From positions 1-40,420 of the forward strand of contig JAUJNL010000043.1 of NCBI GenBank assembly GCA_030448185.1: DNA of 40,420 nucleotides, written 5' to 3'. Made by a program: the position numbers and the translations under genes. The notes beneath the pieces were generated by a model. That model searched no databases. It saw only the letters and a program-made list of their open reading frames with translations, and had not been told where the DNA came from. Source of the stretch: Cytophagales bacterium (GTDB taxonomy: Bacteria; Bacteroidota; Bacteroidia; Cytophagales; 172606-1). This document shows positions 1-9,674 of this stretch, piece after piece (within the stretch, counting starts at the first letter, position 1; each line of letters starts with the position of its first letter).

Positions 1-95
1 AAATTTATATTTTCGCCTATTATTTTAAAGAGAAATTATAATCGTTATAGAAAAGTAAGTATTATAGCGTTTTTTAAGATTTTATAGGATTATAT

Positions 96-133
96 AAAAA
101 AAGTCCGGCGGGCGCTTTGCACCGGCCTGACTA
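96..133 (-). terminator. Rho-independent terminator of the giant T9SS protein gene
   Basis: Read on the minus strand, an imperfect GC-rich stem (AGTC-GGC-GG against CC-GCC-GACT, two mismatches, loop of about nine bases) is followed by seven T. It lies about 25 bases after the stop codon of the large gene, so it very probably ends that transcript. Confidence 0.7.
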
Positions 134-157
134 CTAACATAAACTTTATTTTCCCTT

Positions 158-3100
158 TTATTTTACTACTACTTTGTGTTTAGTAGTCTGATTACCAGCT
201 TGTAAAGTCATTATGTAAGCACCGGGCAGCAGTTCTGTCTTAGGGTTAATAGTAGTCAGATCACTGCCGGTAGTTAAGGTTTCCCGGTACACTTCTTTAC
301 CTAATATGTTGATGAAAGTTACCGTTACCTTGCCTACGTAATCGGCTTTCAGATACAGGGTCTTTCCATCAAATGGGTTAGGGAATACCTCTACGGCTAT
401 CTGACCAATGTCTTGTCTCAAGCTAAGCTGCGCCGTTACCGTTTTGGAATATCCGCTTTTCTGGTCTTTATCTACCATATTCAACCGGTAGTAGTTCATG
501 GCTGCTGGATTGGCATCTACAAAACTGTAGCTTAGTGCCTTGGTTGATGCACCAGCAGCCGCAACTTTACCAATAGTAATGAAGGTTTTGCCATCGTAGC
601 TGCGCTGTACTTCAAAGTAGTCGCTATTCTGTTCGTTCAGCGTAACCCAGTTCAGTTTCACGGTTTTGTCAGCAACACTTGCTTTCAGATCAACCAACTG
701 TATAGGCAGCGGATTATTTGAAATCGTAGACCCAAAGGTAAACGGACTGAAACTTGTCATCAAGGTAGAGGTAATACGGCCAGAAGCATAAGTACCCGCA
801 GGAACTGTTGGATTAGTACCATAACCGGCACCAGGTCCTTTATTTTCCCAAATTTGGGTATTGCTATTATAGTGAGCCACTCTTAATTCTTTCCAATCAG
901 TAGCAAGAGTAGATACAGTTGTATTAGCTGTCCAATGCAAAGAAACAAAGGCATTAACATGTGGAGTAGGCGTTAAATCCCAGTATTCGTACCCGCTGAT
1001 ATGATGCAGGGTAGGATCAATACCTAACGTAGGCTTGACTTCAATGCGTGGATCTTTCCAGAAGTACTGTGCCCGGAAAGTAGTAGCGGTATTTGCATTC
1101 GGTGTAACTCCAATCTCTCCTAACTTACTCGCATCTCCTACTGGGAATGTAAAGTTAGTGTTTAAAGCATTAACCATCTTCTTGTCCATTGGCCCATTAA
1201 TGTGACTGGCATCAGAGCCTTTTGACATAGTACTAGGAGCAGGAGGCAATATACTGTTGGTAACAATAGCGTTCTCATCAAGGGTCAGAACCAAGGGTGA
1301 AAGAACTGGTATGAGAGAAGTGTAAATGATACCATTGTCTAATCTTAGTACTGCTGTCTGCGGTAAAATTGATTTCAGCAATAAAGGTGTACCTAAAGTA
1401 AGTTTACCTGCGGCTCGGTTCATATGTAGGAAGCCTAAGGTCTGCTCAGTACTAGTACTGGTAGCCGGAGCAGTAAACCTCAACGGTCCTCCTACATCCC
1501 CAGTCCCACCCACTATTAACTTCGATGCAGGGCTTCCCGTAATCGTACCAGTACTTGCTGATAAGGTTCCGTTCAGGGTCAATGTATTTGTATTAAGCAC
1601 TACTGTATTAGAATGATGAATATCCAGCTGACCATTAACCGTTACGTCTGTAGTAAGAGATATACCTCCCGTCATTACTGGGTTCTGATTAACTATTACA
1701 TCCCCAAATGGACTGTTACTGGTGGTCTTAATACTTTGCTGAGTAGGCAAGGGGGAAGGTTTAATAGTAGCGGCCCCATACCCGATAAATGTCACCTTGG
1801 CAGCCGCGCCGCTATTGGCAAGAGCATTGATAGTACCATCATTGTTGATGTCCCCGCATACATTCAAGTTAATATCAGGATTTATGGTTAAAGAGGCACC
1901 TGAATTAACTCTCACGGTACGGGCTATTGGTGTCATTCCACCAGCATCAGTAGATTTAACAATTGGATAATAAGGTACATCAGCTGGAATTTCAATATCA
2001 TCACTACAAGTAGGAAGTATTCCAGGACATACTCCCCAATTGTCTGAACTGAACCAATTATTCGTATAACCTCTCCAGCGGAACCGTGCAAGTTGGGGAA
2101 AAGGTACCGTTACTACTTCTGGACACTTAAAGAACTGGATATCATCAATAGCTACGTCATTACCAGCAGCCGTGGCGCTAATATTGGCAATACCAAGTTC
2201 AAAGGAGGTATTATTTCCTGAATTAATCAATATTGAATACTTTCTCCACTGACATTTATTTGTATAATCAGAAGTAATGTCATCACCTACCCTGAAACAA
2301 TTAATATAGGCGCCAAAAATCAGACTATTAGCAGAACCGGCCAAACTCACGGCATTAAAGGTTAGTATGTAATTTGTATTAGGCTCAACCGTGATATTTT
2401 GCTGCCATACTTTCTGAGTACTACTTGTACTGGCATTGACAATCAGCATATTGCCACCTGAGCCGCCGATGGAAGCTGAACGTTGGGCATCGGAGGTCAT
2501 GGAGCAGAAATCCCAATGGTAGTAATTTGGATTAAGTCCTACTACAAAATTGCCTTCCGGATACATATTCCAAGAAGTATAGCGATATTGAGTATCAAAC
2601 TGGCTTCCGCTGGTACCGAACAGGGGCGGATTAGCAACGTAAGAAGCGCCGCTTACAGTAGCTAATGAATTCTGCGTAAGGGTAAGCTTGGTATTGCTTT
2701 GCACCGAAGCCACTGTACCCAATGTGATAACAGATGAGTTATTAATAATGCGGATAATGTCACCTGCCTCTACTTGCTTCACTACTCCTCCATTGGTAAG
2801 TGCAAAAGTAGTGTTGATTCCCGTTACAATATTGCTCGAAATATCGGCACTAATGGTACCTGGGTATAAGAAGTCATCCGCATTAGTCTTGTAGATGAAA
2901 TCACTTCCAACCACACTTGCATTATTCACCAGCATAAGCCTTGTATTACTTGAAATAGATGCTACTGTTCCAATTAAACTATTATTATTCGTTCTAAGCT
3001 CATAGCCAGCCTTTAACTGCCCTAGAAACTGAGTATTAACCCCATCTACAATTTTATTATTGCTAGAGGTAGTAATCGTGCCTTGTAAAGGTATTTCGTT

Positions 3101-6100
3101 ATAGTTTGAGATGAAAGAGGTGCTATTATAGGTAATCGGACTAGAGGAAGTAGCATTATCTACATTTATTGTAAAATCATCCTCAATAGATATAACCGTT
3201 GCCAGATAAGTGTAATCATAAGAATACAGCTTACGTCCTGGGCGAAGATCCTTTTTAAATTGCGTACCTGTACCACTGATTTTCTTAGTACCATTATTGA
3301 TTACTACATTTTGGGCTGTACCAACTATATAGTCATTAAAATTGCCATTCTTCACCAGGTTTGCACCAGTACTGCAGACAATGTTAATCTCTACTTCATT
3401 GGAATAGACACTTGAGCAACTGCCGTAGCTTACGCGGCAGGATACGTAATATGATCCTTGCGTACCAAAATCACTCCCCTTGGGAGCATAAGTAGAGGTG
3501 GTGGCGCCCGAAATAGGTTTCATTGTACCTGTAATATCACTGGCGGATTTGTAAAACCACTGGTAGCTGGTAGCCGCTGTTGGGGTCGTAACCGTAAGGG
3601 TATTACCCGTTTGAGTAGATAAGAAGGATTGAGGTATTGAAGGAGCAATATACAGAATGGAAGCTGCCTGACCTGATCTAAATAATGGCTGGCTGCTGCT
3701 TACCATATTAGGTCTAGTATCTCCAGGTTCGCTAACGACTACCCGGTAACGGTAATTAGGCCCGGTAGCAAACAATGGAAGTTGCACCTTTAATGAACTA
3801 TTTACCAAAACATCATTAGGGCTTAAGGTACCAGGAACCTTGTCCCGTCGTACCATTACATAATTGTTGTAGTAATACGGGTTAAAGTTTCCGTCTTTAT
3901 CCGATAATTGGACGTAGATCTCGCTACCTTCATTAATACTCTGAGCCCGGTCATTGGCTAAAGCGCCGCCGGAACTTTCATTGAATTTATAGCTGATCGT
4001 TATATCATCCCCATTAGAAACGCAAGTATTGGTAAAAGCGTTAGTAGTAATAGTAGCCAGCGGATTGATGCGAAGATTTTTGAGACTGATTGAGCCGTTC
4101 CCCTGATCCATTACAAACTTTATCTGGCTCAAAGCCTGACCGGGATTTTGCACGGAAAAAGTACCCAGCAAAGCCCCATCCAGCCATAAATGTGCAGTAG
4201 CAGCATTAAGTGGCCGGTCAATTGCATTTGGTCCGGTATAGGTAATATTAGCAGTTCCTGGATTTACGACCCAGGTAAAGGTTCGGTTAGCATTGTTGGC
4301 ATCAAAAGTAGCGCCATCAGGAATAGTTACGGAAACTTTATCAGTATTTTCCAGGTTAAATCGAAGCCATGATGCAGAACCGGCTGGGGCTGCAGCTGAC
4401 AGATTATTACCTATCATTAACGCTCCTGCATTCGTTTGCGGGCCTGTATTAGAGGCAGATAGCTGAAAAGTAACCTTGACTGCACCTGGTATCGGATTAA
4501 ATGAACGGGTTCTTACTGCAGACACGGCCCCCGCATTCGTTGTATGAGTAAAAGTAAGGTCAGTATTATTAGCTGTTACCTCTGTTCCTGTTGCAGCAGT
4601 GAAAACGTCAAACTTGTTAACAAATGCTAAGGAGGTATTATTAAAGGCTCTGAATGCAGTAGAAGCAGGCATAATAACCGGGAACGCTCCAGTATTGTTG
4701 GTAAATTTACCTCCAGAGTTGACGATGGGATTGGTAATTTGAACATCTGGACCAGAAGCTGTATAAGAACCTGTGAAAGTAGCTTGGGTAAAAAGCATTG
4801 GTTTTGTTCCACTAATAGTCTTGCCCCCCCCGGAGAAGGTATAGATGCCAGACCCGGCAAGGAAAGAATTCGGATTAGAGGAATTTTCCGTAAGGCTCCC
4901 GGTAATAGTCACTGGAGCATTAGCTGAGTTATTCCACTTACCACCAATGGCTATGTTATTGAAGGTCTTACTACCAGCAGCACTGGAGATGTTTAGGGTA
5001 CGGAAATCAGGGCCGTAAATCGTGGTGTTCCCCGTAACGGTTAACTGTACATTGCCCACGTAAGAAATTCCACCGTTGGCCCCGCCCCCATTGAGATCAA
5101 AAGTAGTGATGTTCACTGTCCCAGCTACGCCATTGGTGCTGCTGATACTGGCGCTTGATTCGAGTACGACCCAGTTCAAGCTATTCACTCCATTTACATT
5201 ATCATCATAGAAGTTTCCTCTAATAGCTGTTTTTCCCTGAACAGTCAGATTGTGGGAACCGACTTGTAGGCTAGCTGAACCTTCAATAGTTAAATTTCCG
5301 TTTACGGTAGTTGTACCTACTGGGCTTCCCAACGACTTGTACCCGTTATTAAGAACTAAGTGATGATAAATGGTGGGAGCGATTGCTTGTGTACCAGCGT
5401 TATAATAGATTGTATTATCTGCAGTTGATGCATTCAGGCTACCCGTAACCATAGGTTGAGCCCCATTAGTGTAGTAAAGTATCTTCTGGTTCTCAAACTT
5501 TGAGTCAGCAACTGTTCCGTTAAGTATTCCCTCAATCTGCACTCCAGGTTCCAGGAATGTGTTCTCGTTACTAATTGTGATAGCGCCGTCAATTGTCACA
5601 TTCCCTTTGAAAGTCAATGTCTTACTGCCGCTAAGCACCTGACTATTAGTTGTAAATGTAGTGTTACCAATAGCATTAAACGTCCCATTATTGGTAATAC
5701 CCTTATTATAAGTAACAGTATTGCCTACGGCCGTTGAATAATTACCACCTGTGTTTACAGTAAGGCTGCCAGCTAAGTTAAGGGCTTTCTGTACCGATAC
5801 AGTGGCTCCGTTTGCAACAACTATATTTGTATTTGCATTAAATGTCAATAAGCCTGCTCCGCTGATAGTTTGCAACGCAGTACCATTGAAATTAAGATTG
5901 ATAGCAGTAGCCGGAGCAAATGTTAATGTAGCTCCGCTATTTACAGTAATATTTTTACGTATATTGATAGGCCCCTGATGGTCAACGCCATATCCGGTTG
6001 GTCCGCCAGTAGCTGTAACAATCAAATTATCTACTGTCCAGGGAGCTGTACCAGGATTAATAAAAAACCGGTTATACGCGGAAGACTGTATTTCAAAGTC

Positions 6101-6853
6101 CGCATAGGTTCTTCCTGATAATGAAGGAGGATAGTTATGCTGATGGCTGTATAAACTACCAGTTTGAAAAACAACTTTTGTACCCGTTCCGAAAGGATTG
6201 GCACCATCTTTAGCAACAAAAGCTGAACCAGCTGTAAAAACTACTATTCCATCCGTTCCCCCTGAACCAAATACATTGCCATTACAGCCAATATCCTGCT
6301 TAAAAACAGCGCCGCTAGTAAATTGTATAGCTCCAGGATTTGTACCAGTAACAGAGTGAGAAGCATTTGAAAATGTCATGTTTCCACTTACTGAGCCTGT
6401 AGCAGCATTTGCTAAATTTATATTAAGGACATTAGTTCCATCAATATTAAGTTGTGCGGTAGCAACAATCTCTAAATCAGTCCCGGTCCCTCCGTTAATA
6501 GTAAGTATATTACCTGCTGCACCCGCCTGTAAATTTACTATTGTACCGGCAGCTACACTTAATTGACCAATAGTTTCGGAGGGCACGTTAGTTACCGTTA
6601 ATGCACCTCCTTTATCAAATAGTAATATATCATTTGTTGCAACAACCCTATCAGTATTTTCGGGCACTTTATCCCAGTTGCCTCCCTTGGTCCAATCGGA
6701 GTCAATAATTCCTGTCCACTTATACGTATTCTGTCCGAAGGTAAGTCCAGGTCCGAATAAAATACTGGCCAGTATCAATAGCTTTAACCAGATGCCTAAC
6801 CCCGCGTCTTTCTTAAAAATAGTAGACATTGTTTGCATAGTATTCATTGTCAT
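158..6853 (-). CDS. Giant secreted protein with T9SS C-terminal sorting domain
   Basis: This cell-surface or secreted protein has about 2,230 residues. An in-frame ATG at 7012 exists, but the likely start is one of four clustered ATGs at 6853-6829. They directly precede a signal peptide (KK, hydrophobic stretch, ...TFG|QNTYKW). The N-terminal third is rich in G/N/T and repeats short patterns such as LTING and VTGNTT, typical of beta-helix adhesins. A W-x-G...DW..GGNW motif near the N-terminus recurs near the middle (W-R-G...NNW..DNW). Three related units of about 75 residues follow an NLVKNGNF motif (bases 2630-3322). An FnIII-like segment precedes the last 80 residues, which form a type A sorting domain (VFPNPF ... 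GAYIMTL ... KVVVK). It stands alone with its own terminator. Adhesion or gliding is an inference; no catalytic domain was recognised. Confidence 0.9.
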   Translation of the reverse strand: MTMNTMQTMSTIFKKDAGLGIWLKLLILASILFGPGLTFGQNTYKWTGIIDSDWTKGGNWDKVPENTDRVVATNDILLFDKGGALTVTNVPSETIGQLSVAAGTIVNLQAGAAGNILTINGGTGTDLEIVATAQLNIDGTNVLNINLANAATGSVSGNMTFSNASHSVTGTNPGAIQFTSGAVFKQDIGCNGNVFGSGGTDGIVVFTAGSAFVAKDGANPFGTGTKVVFQTGSLYSHQHNYPPSLSGRTYADFEIQSSAYNRFFINPGTAPWTVDNLIVTATGGPTGYGVDHQGPINIRKNITVNSGATLTFAPATAINLNFNGTALQTISGAGLLTFNANTNIVVANGATVSVQKALNLAGSLTVNTGGNYSTAVGNTVTYNKGITNNGTFNAIGNTTFTTNSQVLSGSKTLTFKGNVTIDGAITISNENTFLEPGVQIEGILNGTVADSKFENQKILYYTNGAQPMVTGSLNASTADNTIYYNAGTQAIAPTIYHHLVLNNGYKSLGSPVGTTTVNGNLTIEGSASLQVGSHNLTVQGKTAIRGNFYDDNVNGVNSLNWVVLESSASISSTNGVAGTVNITTFDLNGGGANGGISYVGNVQLTVTGNTTIYGPDFRTLNISSAAGSKTFNNIAIGGKWNNSANAPVTITGSLTENSSNPNSFLAGSGIYTFSGGGKTISGTKPMLFTQATFTGSYTASGPDVQITNPIVNSGGKFTNNTGAFPVIMPASTAFRAFNNTSLAFVNKFDVFTAATGTEVTANNTDLTFTHTTNAGAVSAVRTRSFNPIPGAVKVTFQLSASNTGPQTNAGALMIGNNLSAAAPAGSASWLRFNLENTDKVSVTIPDGATFDANNANRTFTWVVNPGTANITYTGPNAIDRPLNAATAHLWLDGALLGTFSVQNPGQALSQIKFVMDQGNGSISLKNLRINPLATITTNAFTNTCVSNGDDITISYKFNESSGGALANDRAQSINEGSEIYVQLSDKDGNFNPYYYNNYVMVRRDKVPGTLSPNDVLVNSSLKVQLPLFATGPNYRYRVVVSEPGDTRPNMVSSSQPLFRSGQAASILYIAPSIPQSFLSTQTGNTLTVTTPTAATSYQWFYKSASDITGTMKPISGATTSTYAPKGSDFGTQGSYYVSCRVSYGSCSSVYSNEVEINIVCSTGANLVKNGNFNDYIVGTAQNVVINNGTKKISGTGTQFKKDLRPGRKLYSYDYTYLATVISIEDDFTINVDNATSSSPITYNSTSFISNYNEIPLQGTITTSSNNKIVDGVNTQFLGQLKAGYELRTNNNSLIGTVASISSNTRLMLVNNASVVGSDFIYKTNADDFLYPGTISADISSNIVTGINTTFALTNGGVVKQVEAGDIIRIINNSSVITLGTVASVQSNTKLTLTQNSLATVSGASYVANPPLFGTSGSQFDTQYRYTSWNMYPEGNFVVGLNPNYYHWDFCSMTSDAQRSASIGGSGGNMLIVNASTSSTQKVWQQNITVEPNTNYILTFNAVSLAGSANSLIFGAYINCFRVGDDITSDYTNKCQWRKYSILINSGNNTSFELGIANISATAAGNDVAIDDIQFFKCPEVVTVPFPQLARFRWRGYTNNWFSSDNWGVCPGILPTCSDDIEIPADVPYYPIVKSTDAGGMTPIARTVRVNSGASLTINPDINLNVCGDINNDGTINALANSGAAAKVTFIGYGAATIKPSPLPTQQSIKTTSNSPFGDVIVNQNPVMTGGISLTTDVTVNGQLDIHHSNTVVLNTNTLTLNGTLSASTGTITGSPASKLIVGGTGDVGGPLRFTAPATSTSTEQTLGFLHMNRAAGKLTLGTPLLLKSILPQTAVLRLDNGIIYTSLIPVLSPLVLTLDENAIVTNSILPPAPSTMSKGSDASHINGPMDKKMVNALNTNFTFPVGDASKLGEIGVTPNANTATTFRAQYFWKDPRIEVKPTLGIDPTLHHISGYEYWDLTPTPHVNAFVSLHWTANTTVSTLATDWKELRVAHYNSNTQIWENKGPGAGYGTNPTVPAGTYASGRITSTLMTSFSPFTFGSTISNNPLPIQLVDLKASVADKTVKLNWVTLNEQNSDYFEVQRSYDGKTFITIGKVAAAGASTKALSYSFVDANPAAMNYYRLNMVDKDQKSGYSKTVTAQLSLRQDIGQIAVEVFPNPFDGKTLYLKADYVGKVTVTFINILGKEVYRETLTTGSDLTTINPKTELLPGAYIMTLQAGNQTTKHKVVVK
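2630..3322 (-). repeat. Three tandem protein repeats inside the giant T9SS protein
   Basis: Three consecutive units of about 75 residues share the pattern G(T/A)-x-T-F, then L-x-x-G, then (I/L)GTVASI-x-SNT-x-L-x-L, ending near a tyrosine. They lie between the NLVKNGNF motif and the W-R-G...DNW motif. They look like one small beta domain duplicated twice. The DNA copies have diverged, so the duplication is not recent. Confidence 0.65.
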
Positions 6854-7488
6854 GTGTATGCGGAAGAACGCTAATTGTATGGTAGATTGAGGGCTTGCCT
6901 TTTCAGGTAGTCCTATCATTTTTTGCCTCGTAAAGTTGTCTATATGCGAAGGGAGTTTAGAATTAATTTCCATGCCTTTTCGAGCAATGAGAGGTTTTAA
7001 CACAAAATGCAAGCTTATCAGATCTTGCAGGTTACTTGCCTTGTTGGAGACAGCTTCTGTACTAAATGAGGACAGTAGTCAAAAAGTAATTAGTACAAAA
7101 GCCGGCGGAGAGGTAAGGAGATGAAGGATAACCCGCTAAAGTGCGTCAAAGTATTATTCGGGTTAAGATGTCCGGAATAGTAAGCTTCGGTCAAAGGGGG
7201 TTTTTCTTCGAGAAAATCTACTTTTTGCGGTATTAAGGCTTTACTTAATTGCTATAGCCATTCTCTTTAAGATGTAATGAAACTTGTTAATACAGATCAA
7301 CTATCAACAAGCGATTGCAGGGCTGTTTATTATTGTACCTGATCTAGGGCAAAAAATGGAATATTATTGATTACAATAGAAATGTTCGCGCAACTGCTTG
7401 AGCTTTACCAGCAACATTATTCCTAGGGCAATAAAAAGTGACCTCTTTAAAGCTCTGAAAAGTGGATGATTGCCAAATATGCCCGGGT

Positions 7489-7522
7489 AAAAAAAATCCT
7501 TCTCAAGCAAAGCTGAGAAGGA
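7489..7522 (-). terminator. Strong minus-strand terminator
   Basis: A perfect 9-bp stem (TCCTTCTCA / TGAGAAGGA, loop of 8 bases) is followed on the minus strand by eight T. It lies 270 bases beyond the ABC transporter stop, so something between 7523 and 7794 is probably transcribed. That may be the long 3' end of the transporter mRNA, the tiny ORF described here, or an RNA. Confidence 0.75.
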
Positions 7523-7617
7523 GCGAAGGGTTTACCCCGAAAATATTACGTTTCAGGCTGAATTAGTTGTAGGAAGCTTTTTAACAAGCTTATCTCCTGG
7601 TCCGTTAGCTTTACTTA

Positions 7618-7677
7618 TTACTTTGTAACGCTCATCCAGGGGAGATGGGTAAATAATCCAGAATCCTCTCTAGGCAT
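7618..7677 (-). CDS. Possible tiny gene with start codon in a hairpin
   Basis: An ATG at 7677 is preceded by AGGAG at ideal spacing (AGGAGAAACATG), unusual in this AT-rich, Shine-Dalgarno-poor genome. It opens a 19-codon frame (MPREDSG...). Both the AGGAG and the A of ATG sit in the loop of a perfect 9-bp hairpin (7668-7694). One inserted base near codon 6 would join it to a coding-like frame that stops at 7553 (FWIIYPSPLDERYKV...), giving about 40 residues just before the terminator at 7489-7522. The product is not recognised. It could be chance. Confidence 0.3.
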   Translation of the reverse strand: MPREDSGLFTHLPWMSVTK

Positions 7678-7694
7678 GTTTCTCCTGCCTAGAG
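7668..7694 (-). promoter_or_regulatory. Hairpin around ribosome-binding site
   Basis: CTCTAGGCA pairs with TGCCTAGAG (9 bp, no mismatch, 9-base loop). Read on the minus strand, the loop holds GGAGAAACA, and the start codon of the tiny ORF spans the loop and the stem. It could control translation of that ORF. Confidence 0.4.
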
Positions 7695-7794
7695 GTGAAT
7701 TTTCAGCTTGCGAATGTTTAAGGATAACGTCTTACAACAATATTAAAGCAGCAGGCCCAATGTATTACTAAAATAAACCCTAAAATCCTGGTCC

Positions 7795-9588
7795 TTACTC
7801 TATCTCGAACTGCAATTTAAGCAGATGCTGGTAGAGGCCATTCTCAAGGTCCGCCAACTGTTCGTGGGTACCAGATTCCAGTATACGGCCTTCACTGATT
7901 ACGTAAATAAAATCAACCTTACGGATGGTAGCTAGACGGTGGGCAATGATAATGGTGGTACGGCCTTTCATCAATTCATCCAAGGCATCCTGCACCTGCT
8001 TCTCAGATTCAGCATCCAGGGAACTAGTCGCTTCGTCCAGAATCAAAATGGCGGGGTCTTTCAGGATAGCCCGGGCAATGGCAATCCGTTGCCGCTGACC
8101 ACCGGAAAGTTTCACGCCTCTTTCTCCTACTATGGTATCAAACCCTTCCGGAAATGACAGGATAAACTCCAATGCGTTGGCTTTCCGGGCAGCTTCCCGA
8201 ATCTGGGCGTCTGTTGCGTCTGGTTTTCCATAAGCAATATTCTCGCGGATGGTACCTCCAAATAGAATTACCTCCTGGGGAACAATACCGATATGATGAC
8301 GCAACTGCCGGAGATCATACGTCCTCACATCTTTTCCATCTACTCGTACATTTCCTCCACTCAAATCATAATATCGCATCAGCAATTGTACGATAGTTGA
8401 CTTGCCGGCTCCACTATATCCTACCAGAGCAATTTTTTGACCAGCCTCTACCTGAAAACTTACGCCTTTAAGCACTTCTACATCCGGACGAGTAGGATAA
8501 GAGAATGTTACGTTGTCAAACGCTACCTCACCGTAAATCCGTATTGGTTTGGTTTCGCTATTCAGCGATACTTCTGATTCCTCTTCCATAATTTCGCGCA
8601 CCCGTTCCGAAGCCCCTATCGTCTTCTGTAGTTGAGCGTACAAATCTCCCATTCCACCGATGGCTCCTCCAATAAAAGCAGTTACCATAATAAAAGAGGT
8701 TAATTCGCCGGGAGTAAGGGCATTCTGCTGAATTAGAACCGAGCCTTTCCAAAGAACGGCTACAATTCCCCCGAACAGAGCAAAGATGATAAACGAAACG
8801 AAGGCTCCCCGGTATTTAGCTGCTTTTAGGGCGTTGCCAATCACTTTTTCTAAAGCAGTCCCATATCGGTTCACTTCAAAAGACTCATTGGTAAATGCTT
8901 TTACAATTTGCACATTTTGCAAAGTTTCTTCTACCACCACATTGGCCGCCGCCAGTTCATCCTGTGCTTTTTTAGACAATTTTCGGATGAAGCGCCCAAA
9001 TAGTAAGGCCGCAACCACTAGCACCGGAAAGACCGCCAGCATAAACAGCGTTAACTGAGTGCTTAAGTATAATACAAAAGCAATCCCAACTACCAGCGTG
9101 ATGAGCTGCCGCAGAAATTCGGCCAGAGTAAAGGAGAGCACATCCTGCAATTGGGAGACATCGGAAGTAAGGCGGCTGATTAATTCACCAACCCGGCGCT
9201 GCTCAAAAAAGCGCATTGGCAGCGAAATCATGCGGCTATAGGCATGCAGCCGGATGTCGCGCATAGCCCGTTCACTTACATTAGCGAACAAGGTAATCCG
9301 CATGAACGAAAAACCTCCCTGCACAAACAAAATTGCCAGTAAAGTAATAGCTAACTGCCCAATTGTGTAAGGACCTTTACCCGTAGCTGCATCAATCAAC
9401 TTACCAGCTAATAGTGGAAAGGCCATTGATGTAACTGATGAAAGCAGCAGAAAAACCAAACCGATAATAAACCACGACTTATACGGCAATATAAAGCGGA
9501 AAATTTTTAAGGCTTCCTTAAAGCTTTTGCCGCTTACTTTTCTTTTTTTATCCTCTTCTGAGATTTCGCCTCCGCGTCCTCTGGCCAT
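7795..9588 (-). CDS. ABC exporter, half-transporter (MsbA/LmrA-like)
   Basis: A membrane ATP-driven exporter half-molecule of 597 residues, the usual length, expected to act as a homodimer in the inner membrane. Residues ~35-330 form the six-helix membrane domain. The nucleotide-binding domain has Walker A GYSGAGKS (390-397), Q-loop Q438, signature LSGGQ (494-498), Walker B ILILDE with catalytic E519, D-loop SLD and switch histidine H550. The substrate cannot be told from sequence; lipid or multidrug export are both common in this family. It lies 87 bases downstream of gldB on the same strand and may share its transcript. Confidence 0.93.
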   Translation of the reverse strand: MARGRGGEISEEDKKRKVSGKSFKEALKIFRFILPYKSWFIIGLVFLLLSSVTSMAFPLLAGKLIDAATGKGPYTIGQLAITLLAILFVQGGFSFMRITLFANVSERAMRDIRLHAYSRMISLPMRFFEQRRVGELISRLTSDVSQLQDVLSFTLAEFLRQLITLVVGIAFVLYLSTQLTLFMLAVFPVLVVAALLFGRFIRKLSKKAQDELAAANVVVEETLQNVQIVKAFTNESFEVNRYGTALEKVIGNALKAAKYRGAFVSFIIFALFGGIVAVLWKGSVLIQQNALTPGELTSFIMVTAFIGGAIGGMGDLYAQLQKTIGASERVREIMEEESEVSLNSETKPIRIYGEVAFDNVTFSYPTRPDVEVLKGVSFQVEAGQKIALVGYSGAGKSTIVQLLMRYYDLSGGNVRVDGKDVRTYDLRQLRHHIGIVPQEVILFGGTIRENIAYGKPDATDAQIREAARKANALEFILSFPEGFDTIVGERGVKLSGGQRQRIAIARAILKDPAILILDEATSSLDAESEKQVQDALDELMKGRTTIIIAHRLATIRKVDFIYVISEGRILESGTHEQLADLENGLYQHLLKLQFEIE

Positions 9589-9637
9589 AGATATTTAATG
9601 TGCTGATACGTTAATTAGTGGACGTGCTGATGCCAAA

Positions 9638-9672
9638 ATCGAACATCGGAAATCGCACATCGTACATCGAAA
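9638..9672. repeat. Five tandem 7-base repeats
   Basis: ATCG occurs at 9638, 9645, 9652, 9659 and 9666, an exact 7-base period. The unit is close to ATCGNAM (M = A or C). The array fills the gap between gldB and the ABC transporter gene. It resembles the heptamer arrays at 35272-35419. Confidence 0.75.
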
Positions 9673-9674
9673 AT

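Larger units (their letters stand above)
6854..7794. other. Long intergenic stretch
   Basis: About 780 to 940 bases, depending on the start chosen for the large gene. It is AT-rich and carries the promoter of the large gene somewhere, although no clear TANNTTTG box could be fixed. The only structured parts are a strong minus-strand terminator (7489-7522) and a hairpin (7668-7694) around a possible small gene. Nothing else was recognised in 7013-7480. Confidence 0.5.

Noticed and set aside
1326..6566. Several plus-strand frames of 60-96 codons within the giant gene
   Set aside because: They mirror the repetitive coding sequence on the other strand and show no recognisable protein.
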